Shown here: in pieces, positions 1 to 6,995 of the stretch
Layout: the number at the start of each line of letters is the position of its first letter
Numbering within the stretch: position 1 is the first letter of the stretch
Assembly: GCA_929200685.1 (NCBI GenBank)
Contig: CAKNAO010000021.1
Span: 1-9,660, forward strand
Reading direction: 5' to 3'
Length of the DNA: 9,660 nucleotides
Origin: an uncultured bacterium
Lineage (GTDB): Bacteria > Bacillota_I > Bacilli_A > Mycoplasmatales > Metamycoplasmataceae
The notes under the pieces: model-generated
Databases searched by the model: none
What the model was told of the DNA's origin: nothing
The model's input: the letters and a program-made list of their open reading frames with translations, nothing else
Program-made: the position numbers and the translations under genes

Positions 1-58
1 GTCAGTGCAGTGATAAATACATTAAAAATGTCGAATTATTCAGAAAGGTAATAATATA
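1..58 (+). other. 3' tail of an upstream gene, not identified
   Basis: Two forward frames are open from the window edge. One ends at TAA 49-51 and gives the tail VSAVINTLKMSNYSER. The other ends at TAG 57-59 and gives QCSDKYIKNVELFRKVII. I recognise neither, and codon use does not settle it because both contain codons that are rare elsewhere in this window. The reading that ends at 49-51 fits the layout slightly better, because its last codons would contain the Shine-Dalgarno-like AGAAAGG used by the next gene. The stretch is too short to assign a function. Confidence 0.35.
42..48 (+). promoter_or_regulatory. Ribosome binding site deciding a GTG start at 59
   Basis: AGAAAGG lies 10 bases before a GTG codon at 59-61, which opens the long reading frame of the membrane protein. 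The first ATG in that frame (131-133) would cut off most of the first membrane helix, including its conserved Glu, and has no purine-rich site before it. I therefore chose GTG 59. Confidence 0.5.
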
Positions 59-856
59 GTGAATTATATCTTAAATAGTTATTGAAATAGTGGTATAGCA
101 TTAGCAGAATTAGTTTCTTCTGGTTTGTTAATGTTTTTTATTTCAACATTTATGTCAATATTTAAAAACAACAAAAATAATTCTAAATTAACTTTAAATG
201 TTATTTCTTCATTTGTTTTTAGTATTGCAGGAACTATTGCAATGATTGTCGGTGTTGGAATTGGTAATTTAATTTCAGGAATTGGTAGAGTTAGTGGAAA
301 CAAAGGAATAGCATTAATGACTCCTATTTTTGCAATTATGCAATCAATTCATTGAAATGCTTTTAATGCTTTACCAATGATTTTAGGTTTTCAATTAATC
401 GGAACAATAATAGGTGCATTTTTTTATATTTATTTTATAAAAATTTACAACTTAATTAATAAAGATTCAAAAATTAATAAACACTATGGTTTAATTCTAA
501 TTAATTCAAGTTATTATGCTAATTGTTTTAAAGAGGTTTTAGCACAAATTTTATTTTTAACAATTGGTTTTTCTATTTTTACACTTGATCCTTTGGTTGT
601 TAAAGATGCTGAACTTATGTTGAAAGGGCTTTATCTAACTTTAAGTTTATTTGTTTTATTTATGCTTTTTTCAAATCAAGAATTTTTTTTACTTTCATGA
701 AATATTTCTCTTGTTTCTTTATTGATTAGTTATTATTATAAAAAAACTAAAACTAAACATTTAATTAATTTTTTGATTTCAATTTTTGTTCAATTATCAA
801 TAATGTCAATTATTTCAGGTATAGATTTCTATAAAAATAAACAAAATTATGCTTAA
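59..856 (+). CDS. Divergent MIP/aquaporin-like six-helix membrane protein
   Basis: About 265 residues with GTG as start; three TGA codons are read as Trp (83, 353, 698). The hydrophobic pattern gives six membrane segments in two halves joined by a basic loop. MIP-like signs: helix 1 carries AELVSSGLLMFF with Glu17 (compare AEFxGTxxLxFF); helix 3 reads ALPMILGFQLIGTIIGAFF, close to the family's YxxAQxxGAxxGA; helix 4 restarts with a second Glu (Glu159). Length matches the family's usual 230-280 residues. Both NPA boxes are missing: the first site reads SGNKGIALMT (79-88) where SGAHLNPAVT is expected, and the second reads about WNIS (214-217) where NPAR is expected. It may be a channel with altered selectivity or a repurposed scaffold. 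The stop codon overlaps the start of the next gene, a surface lipoprotein, so the two are probably co-translated. Family placement is inference from pattern; an unrelated polytopic protein remains possible. Confidence 0.55.
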
Positions 857-2132
857 AAAATTATTAAAAATTAGTTCATTAATTTTAGTTGGTTTAAATC
901 CAATGTTAATTTTAGCATGTTCTAGTCAAAAAGAAAGTGAACATGTTTTTAATTCACAATTATTTGGAAAAGATTACTTTAAAACAAAATCAATTGCTAA
1001 AATGGATGCTAGTCAAATAGAATATAAAGATCTAACATCAATTCCAGAAAATTTAAATGCACATTATGGTTATAAAATAATTGCTGGTGGTTTTGGAGAA
1101 CTTAGAAAATATTATAAAAAACCTATTGATAAAAGTTGAAAAGATAATAAATCATGACATCTTGGTCAAGACATTATATTACCACCTGGAACTGCTATAT
1201 ATGCTCCATATGATGGTGAAATTATTAATTCTATTTGAAAAGGTCAAGATGTAAAACAAACTCATGCATATGGAATTGGTGGAAATCTAACTTTAAAAGT
1301 TAAAATTTCAGAATTAAATATTAAACCTCAATTAAAAGAATTTATATATTTAAAATATTATAAAGAACATAAAAATATTTATTGACCAGATGGAAAAAGA
1401 ATTGAATTATTTTATTATCCAGTACCAAAAATTCAATTTTCAAAAAATGGAAAATACATTGCTCCAACTAATGAAACACTAAAAGGTTATAATAATGCTA
1501 AAATCACAATTTCAACAAAAGAAAAATATGAAAATTGAATTAATGATTATACTAAAAAAGATTCATATAATACTAATAAGAAAAAAATTACAACTTTAAT
1601 CAACAAAGATTTTTTAAATTTTGTTAAAAAATCAAAAAATTATATTTATATTTCAATGATGCATTTAGCTAAAAAATCTATTGATATTTGAGGAAAAGGA
1701 GCAATTTGACCTCGTTCAAATCCACAAATTTATTATAGTCCAAAAATAAATTTTAAAAGAAAATTAGTCAAAGTCAAAAAGGGAGACATAATTGGTTATG
1801 TTGGTGATAAAAATGAAAATGGTGGTTGAATTAGTCATGTTCACATAGAAATTTTTACAATTTCACATAATCCTGGTGCTTATTTTAATGCTCAAAATAT
1901 TTGAAAATGAGAAAAAAATTCTAAATATAAACGTTGAAATGTTGTAAAAGGGAAAGGTACTACTCACTCATTAAAAGGTAAAAAAGATATAAATGCAACT
2001 CAAAATATGTTTAAAACTCATTATGGAACATTTAGTAATTTTGCTCAATCTCGAAACATTATTGATGCTAATGAAATATTTAAATTTTACAATTTAAAAT
2101 CTAAAATAATAAAAATGAAAACAACTATTTAA
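849..2132 (+). CDS. Surface lipoprotein with zinc peptidase M23 (LytM-type) domain
   Basis: 427 residues. The N-terminus is a lipoprotein signal: basic start, hydrophobic stretch, lipobox LILA-Cys24, so the mature protein should be anchored on the outer face of the membrane. The body has the M23 signature in order: His104-LGQ-Asp108 (zinc ligands), GTAIYAPYDGEI, YGIGG, MMHL with His272, KKGDIIGYVGD, then His330-Val-His332 followed by IEIF. Family enzymes cut peptide bonds in peptidoglycan cross-bridges or stems. All expected catalytic and metal residues are present, so activity is plausible. Long insertions separate the core strands: about 130 residues before MMHL and about 40 after it. The start overlaps the previous stop by 8 bases (ATGCTTAA) with no Shine-Dalgarno, which suggests translational coupling. 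Trp is written TGA throughout. The odd point is the host: mycoplasmas lack peptidoglycan, so the substrate must be foreign wall material or another protein. Confidence 0.8.
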
Positions 2133-2151
2133 TTTTTTTATTTTTATTAAC

Positions 2152-2157
2152 TATAAT
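2152..2157 (+). promoter_or_regulatory. Candidate -10 promoter element for deoB
   Basis: A perfect TATAAT sits in the 46-base gap between the lipoprotein stop and the deoB ATG, 21 bases before the start codon. No good -35 is visible, which is common in mycoplasmas. TATAAT also occurs by chance in DNA this AT-rich, so the call rests on position as much as on sequence. Confidence 0.4.
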
Positions 2158-2178
2158 TTCTATATTGAAAGAATTTAA

Positions 2179-3372
2179 ATGAAAAAATATAATAGAATTT
2201 TTATGATTGTAATTGATTCATTAGGAATAGGACAAGACTCTAAAACTAAAGAATTTAAAGATGAAGGTGCAAATACACTTTATTCAGTTTCTAAAACTAA
2301 TATTTTAGAAATTCCAACTTGAAAAAAAATGGGAATTAATAACATTACTAAAATTAATAAAATGGAACATAAAACAAAAAATCAAAGTGCTTATACAGCA
2401 AGAGTTGAAGGTATTTCAAATGCAAAAGACACTTTATCTGGTCATTGAGAAATGATGGGCATTAAAACTGAAATTCCTTTTCCTACTTTTACAAAAAATG
2501 GTTTTCCTCAAGAACTTATTAAAAAACTTGAAAAAGCCTTTGATGGAAGAAGAATAATAGGAAATAAAGCAGCTTCTGGAACCAATATTATTAAAGAATT
2601 AGCACACAAAGAAAAAAAAAATAAAGCAATAATTGTTTACACTTCTAGTGATTCAGTTTTGCAAATATGTGGTCATGAAAAATGAATGGGAATTAAAAAA
2701 CTTTGAGAATATGGAAAAAAAGCAAGAGAAATTTGTTCTTCAAAACCAGAATGAAATGTAGGAAGAATAATAGTAAGACCATACATTGGTAAAAAAGGTT
2801 CTTATAAAAGAACTCATAATCGAAAAGATTATGCAGTTTTTCCACCAAAAAAAACAATTTTAAATAGTCTTCAAGAAAAAAAAATAGAAGTAATTTCAAT
2901 TGGAAAAATAAGTGATATATTTGTTAATCAAGGAATTTCAAGAAAAATTAAATCAAATGGTGATGCTGATGGAATGGATAAAACAATTGATCTTGTAATG
3001 GAAAAAACAAAAAATAAATTTATTTTTGTTAATTTAGTTGACTTTGATACAAAATATGGACATCGTAGAGACCCAGAAGGATATGCTCAAAATTTAAATT
3101 TATTTGATATTAAATTAGCTAAACTTGTAAATGCTATGAAAAATGATGATTTATTATTAATAACTTCAGATCATGGTAATGATCCAACATATAGAGGCTC
3201 AGACCATACAAGAGAAGCAGTTCCGATTACTATTTTTTCAAAAAAATTTGATCAAAAACCAAAAATTCTTAGTACATTCAAAGGAATGGGAACAATAGGA
3301 AATTTAGTTGCTAAAAATTTTGATGTTGATCTTGTTAATACAGGTGAAGATAGATCGGATGAAATAATATAA
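2179..3372 (+). CDS. deoB: Phosphopentomutase
   Basis: 397 residues, the normal length for this cytosolic enzyme, which interconverts ribose-1-phosphate/deoxyribose-1-phosphate and the 5-phosphates in nucleoside salvage. It belongs to the alkaline phosphatase superfamily and needs two Mn ions. The key residues line up one for one with the well-studied Bacillus enzyme: Asp13 in VIDSLGIG, the phosphorylated Thr85 in AKDTLSGHWEMMG, Asp290 and His295 in VDFDTKYGHRRD, Asp331-His332 in TSDHGND, and His343 in GSDHTREAVP. The cap domain lies between about 100 and 285. ATG 2179 is chosen because it gives the conserved N-terminus; a weak GAAAGAA lies just upstream. Several Trp are TGA. A run of ten A (2612-2621) lies in the coding region. 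It is separated from pdhA by 83 bases with its own promoter candidate, so it is probably a separate transcript from the pdh operon. Confidence 0.95.
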
Positions 3373-3419
3373 TTGTTTTTTCATTAATTAAATTTTTAAA
3401 AATAAAATTTTAGATTTTG

Positions 3420-3425
3420 TATAAT
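3420..3425 (+). promoter_or_regulatory. Candidate -10 promoter element of the pdh operon
   Basis: TATAAT preceded by TTG, 30 bases before the pdhA ATG, in the longest gap upstream of the pdh genes. It leaves room for a start site near 3432 and a short leader ending in a strong ribosome site. The region about 17 bases upstream is only A/T-rich, without a TTGACA-like box. Confidence 0.5.
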
Positions 3426-3440
3426 TAATTTGTTAAAAAT

Positions 3441-3448
3441 AAGGAGAT
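3441..3448 (+). promoter_or_regulatory. Strong Shine-Dalgarno of pdhA
   Basis: AAGGAGAT, seven bases before ATG 3456. This is the best ribosome site in the window and fixes the pdhA start. It fits the need for high expression of the first enzyme of the operon. Confidence 0.8.
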
Positions 3449-3455
3449 AAATTTA

Positions 3456-4556
3456 ATGAAATATAAATTTATAGATGAAAATAAAATTTTTTTAGACTCT
3501 AAAGAAATGTTTAGAATTCTAGATATTAAAGGAAATTTAATAAATTCAAACTATAAGCAAATTGCTTCAAATGATCAATTAAAAGAAGGATATAAATATA
3601 TGGTTCTTTCTCGACAACAAGATAATTATATGACTCAACTTCAAAGACAAGGTAGAATGCTTACATTTGCACCTAATTTTGGAGAAGAAGCATTACAAGT
3701 AGCAACTTCAATGAATTTTAAAAAGGGAGATTGATTTATTCCAGCATTTAGATCAAATGCTACAATGTTACAATTAGGAGTTCCACTTAAAAATCAATTT
3801 TTATATTGAAATGGTAATGAAGAAGGTTCAAAAATGCCTAAAGATGTTAATGTTCTTCCAATAAACATTCCAATTGCAACTCAATTTTCACATGCTGCTG
3901 GAATTGCTTATGCTATGAAATTAAAAGGTGATAAAAATGTTGCAGTAAGTTTTATTGGTAATGGTGGAACTTCTGAAGGAGAATTTTATGAAGCATTAAA
4001 CACATCTTCAATTCATAAATGACCAGTTGTTTATTGTGTTAATAATAATCAATGAGCAATTTCAACACCAAATCATTTAGAATCAGGTTCAAAAACAATT
4101 GCTGCCAAAGCAGTTGCTGCAGGAATACCAGGAATAAGAGTTGATGGCAATGATCTTCTTGCTTCATTTGATGTTATGAAAGAAGCAATGGAATATGCAA
4201 GAAGTGGTAAAGGACCAATTCTTATTGAATTTGTCACGTGAAGAGAAGGACCACATACAACAAGTGATAATCCAAGAATTTATAGAACAGAAAAAGAAGA
4301 AGAAGAAGCTGAAAAATGAGAACCATTTCATAGAATTGAAAAATATTTAAATGATAAAAATATTTTAAATAAAAAAGAAAAAGAAAAGATTTGAAAAGAA
4401 AAACTTGAAGAAGTTAAAAAAGCTTTTCAAGAATCATTACAAGAACTTGAAAATATAAAAATTAATGATGTATTTGATTATACTTATGAAAAACTTACTC
4501 CTGAATTAAAAGAACAAAAAGAAGAATGCATTAATTATTTTGAAGGAATAAAATAA
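3456..4556 (+). CDS. pdhA: Pyruvate dehydrogenase E1 component, alpha subunit
   Basis: 366 residues, full length for E1 alpha. With E1 beta it forms the thiamine-diphosphate enzyme that decarboxylates pyruvate and passes the acetyl group to lipoyl-E2 in the cytosol. Visible family blocks: LQRQGRMLTFAPNFGEEA, a DWFIPAFR block, VNVLPINIPIATQFSHAAG, the ThDP/Mg motif region 168-198 (SEGEFYEALN to CVNNNQWAIST), VDGNDLLA, and the phosphorylation-loop-type segment GPHTTSDNPRIYR. Unusual: the motif opener is Gly168-Asn169-Gly170 instead of the usual GDG, and the DDP of the loop reads DNP. The C-terminal part is Glu/Lys-rich and probably helical. The stop overlaps the pdhB start by one base (TAATG), so translation of the two subunits is coupled. 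Trp residues are TGA (for example in CVNNNQWAIST). Confidence 0.95.
4543..4548 (+). promoter_or_regulatory. Ribosome binding site of pdhB inside pdhA
   Basis: AAGGAA lies seven bases before the pdhB ATG (4556), within the last codons of pdhA. Together with the TAATG overlap it supports coupled translation, giving matched amounts of the two E1 subunits. Confidence 0.6.
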
Positions 4557-5551
4557 TGTCAAAAAATGTTTTAAATAATATTGAAGCACTTACTCAAGGT
4601 TTAATGCAAGCAATGGAAGAAGATGAAAATGTAGTTCTTTGGGGAGAAGATGCAGGTTATGAAGGTGGTGTTTTTCGTGCAACACAAGGACTTCAATCTA
4701 AATATGGAAATAAAAGAGTTTGAGATACTCCTATTTCAGAAGCTTCATATACAGGCATAGGTATTGGTGCTGCAATTTATGGATTAAGACCAATCATTGA
4801 AATGCAATTTCAAGGATTTTCATATCCTTCATTTCAACAAACAATGGTGCATGCTGCAAGACTAAGAAATAGATCAAGAGGAAGATTTTCAGTACCAATG
4901 GTAATTAGAATGCCAATGGGTGGAGGAGTTAGGGCTCTTGAACATCATTCAGAATCAATTGAAGCTTTATTTGCACATATTCCAGGTTTAAAAGTTGTTA
5001 TGCCTTCAACACCTTATGACACAAAAGGCTTAATAGTTTCAGCAATTAAAGATAATGATACAGTATTATTTTTAGAACCAAAAAAACTTTATAGATCATT
5101 TAAACAAGAAATTCCAGAAAAAATTTATACTGTTCCGATTGGTAAAGCCAACATTATTAAAGAGGGCGAAACAATTACTTTAGTAACTTATGGTTCACCA
5201 GTTCAAGATTCAATTAAAGCTATTCAAATATTAGAAAAAGAAAATCCTGATATTGATGTTGAATTAATTGATTTAAGAACAATATCTCCAATTGATGATA
5301 AAACAATTATTAATTCAGTAAGAAAAACTGGAAGAATTCTTATTGTTCATGAATCTGTTAAATCATTTTCAGTTTCATCAGAAATTATTTCTCGTGTAAA
5401 TGAAAAAGCATTCTTAAACTTAATAGCACCTCCAACTAGATTAACAGGTTGAGATATTACTATCCCTCTTGCTCGTGGTGAAAAATATCATGCAATAAAT
5501 CCTCAAAAAATTATAGACAAAATTAAAAAAGTTGTATTCTTTGAATACTAA
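4556..5551 (+). CDS. pdhB: Pyruvate dehydrogenase E1 component, beta subunit
   Basis: 331 residues, normal length. It is the partner of PdhA in the alpha2-beta2 E1 heterotetramer. Motifs in order: LWGEDAGYEGGVFRATQGL, RVWDTPISE with Glu62 (the Glu that activates thiamine diphosphate), GLRPIIEMQFQGF, RMPMGGGVRALEHHSES with the His130-His131 pair near the active site, and HIPGLKVVMPSTPYD. The C-terminal transketolase domain follows from about 190, with VELIDLRTISPID and VHESVKSFS. No key residue appears missing. The start overlaps the pdhA stop. This gene holds the only TGG Trp codon I saw in the window (4640-4642, LWGED); its other Trp (RVWD, GWDIT) are TGA. The gap to pdhC is 16 bases, consistent with one operon. 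Confidence 0.95.
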
Positions 5552-5556
5552 ATAGT

Positions 5557-5561
5557 AGGAG
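5557..5561 (+). promoter_or_regulatory. Shine-Dalgarno of pdhC
   Basis: AGGAG, six bases before ATG 5568 in the 16-base gap after pdhB. It supports the chosen start, which also begins the lipoyl domain exactly where the family begins. Confidence 0.7.
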
Positions 5562-5567
5562 TAAAAT

Positions 5568-6956
5568 ATGTATAAATTTAAATTTGCAGATATAGGTGAA
5601 GGATTACATGAAGGTAAAGTAGCCGAAATTTATCTCAATGAGGGAAAAGAAGTTAAAGAGGGAGATTCTTTATTTTCAGTGGAAACTGATAAAGTTACTT
5701 CTGATATTCCTTCTCCAACAAATGGTAAAATCATAAAAGTTTTAATGAAAGTTGGAGATACAATTCATGTTGGACAAGAAATTTATCATATTGATGATGG
5801 TTCTAAAGATGAAGATTTAATTCCTGAAGAAAAAGCTGCTTCAGTTGTTGGTTCAATTGAAGTTTCTAATGAAGTTGTTAATTTTGATAATATGTCTAAA
5901 AAATTACCTTCTAAAAATATTGAACCTATTTATAATAAAATTGGAAATCAAGTTTGAGAACAAGATCATGTTTTAACAACTCCGCATGCAAGATATTTAG
6001 CATCTGAAAAAGGAATTGATATTACTCAAATTCAAGGTTCTGGTTTTAATGGTCGCGTTCTTGTAAGTGATGTTGAATCATATGATAATTCTAATTTAGC
6101 TAGTAATGATATTTTAAATATGTCATTAAATGAAATTATTAATTTATCAGTTCAAAATGCTTTAAAAAATATTAAAATTCCTATTCCACCAAAAGAAGAA
6201 ACAAAACTAATTCCAAAAAAAGAAGAAATTATTATTCCAATTTCTGATGAAGGTCAAAGAAAAAAAATTACTCCCATTAGAAAAGCAATTGCCAAAGCAA
6301 TGATTAAATCTTGAGATACAGTTGCTTATACTAATTTAGTTAATGAAGTCAATATGACAAAAATTTGAGATAAAAGAAAAAAAATTGTTAAACCAATATT
6401 TGAAAAAACTGGCATTAAAATAACTTTTACTGCTCTTATAGCTTTTGCGATTATTAAAGCACTTAAAGATTTTCCAATCTTAAATGCTAAATATGATAAA
6501 TCAAAAGATGAAATTTTAGAATATTCTTCAATCAATTTAGGAATTGCTGTTGACACTCCAAAAGGTTTAATGGTTCCTGTTATTAAAGATGCTAATAAAA
6601 AATCATTAATTGAAATTGGAGAAATTATTATTAATCTTGCCAAAAAAGCAAGAGATGGTAAATTAAGTAGTTCTGATATGCAAAATGGGACTTTCACTTT
6701 AACTAACTATGGTTCAGTTGGTGCAATGTGAGGAGTTCCTGTTATTAATGTTAGTGAAATGGCAATTTTAGGAGTAGGAACTATTGTTGATAGAGTTTAT
6801 GGTGACAAAGATGGATTTTATAATGGAAAAGTGATGAATATCACAACTGCTGCTGATCATAGATGAGTTGATGGTGCAGACATAGGAAGATTCTTAATAA
6901 AAGTTAAAGAATTATTAGAAAATCCTGATGAAATTCTAAAAGATTTAGATATATAA
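5568..6956 (+). CDS. pdhC: Pyruvate dehydrogenase E2, dihydrolipoyl acetyltransferase
   Basis: 462 residues. The core of the complex, it transfers acetyl from lipoyl-lysine to CoA. Domains: one lipoyl domain (1-78; FADIGEGLHEG, lipoylation site Lys42 in VETDKVTSDIPSP); a linker containing EKAASVVGSIEVSN (about 88-101); a peripheral subunit-binding domain (about 138-173; TTPHARYLASEKGIDITQI, GSGFNGRVLVSDV) that holds E1 and/or E3; a second Lys/Glu/Pro-rich linker (about 195-230); and the catalytic domain from about 230 (ITPIRKAIAKAM, GTFTLTNYGSVG, PVINVSEMAILGVG). The active-site motif His431-RWV-Asp435-Gly436 is intact. Only one lipoyl domain is present. The linker peptide is repeated at the N-terminus of PdhD with 35 identical bases. 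Trp is TGA throughout. Confidence 0.95.
5827..5861 (+). repeat. 35-base direct repeat, copy 1 (E2 linker)
   Basis: This stretch, which encodes most of EKAASVVGSIE in the PdhC linker after the lipoyl domain, is identical base for base to 7018-7052 near the 5' end of pdhD. The match stops at 5862 (G versus A), although the proteins remain alike for a few more residues (VSNEVVNFD versus ISNKLFSFD). Both copies are in the same reading phase. Confidence 0.9.
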
Positions 6957-6976
6957 TTTAAATTTTAATAAAGAAG

Positions 6977-6984
6977 AAAGGGAG
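6977..6984 (+). promoter_or_regulatory. Shine-Dalgarno of pdhD
   Basis: AAAGGGAG lies 11 bases before ATG 6996, slightly longer spacing than the other sites here. The same frame has TAA stops at 6966 and 6969 just upstream, so the protein cannot start earlier and no lipoyl domain is hidden in the gap. Confidence 0.6.
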
Positions 6985-6995
6985 TATAAAAAAAT

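Noticed and set aside
3389..3412. A/T inverted repeat after deoB (AAATTTT ... AAAATTT) that might be a terminator
   Set aside because: The stem is seven A/T pairs with no G or C and no clean T run after it. Such pairings are expected by chance in this composition.
6326..6697. Minus-strand open frames opposite pdhC and pdhD (also 79-303, 2693-2899, 6965-7210, 7412-7735)
   Set aside because: They mirror strongly supported plus-strand genes, have no recognisable motifs, and their Leu/Phe/Ile-rich content is what antisense of Lys/Glu/Asn-rich code gives.
6952..6957. TATAAT across the pdhC stop as an internal promoter for pdhD
   Set aside because: It overlaps the coding end and stop codon, has no -35, and the same hexamer occurs often in this AT-rich DNA. 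The pdh genes read well as one operon.
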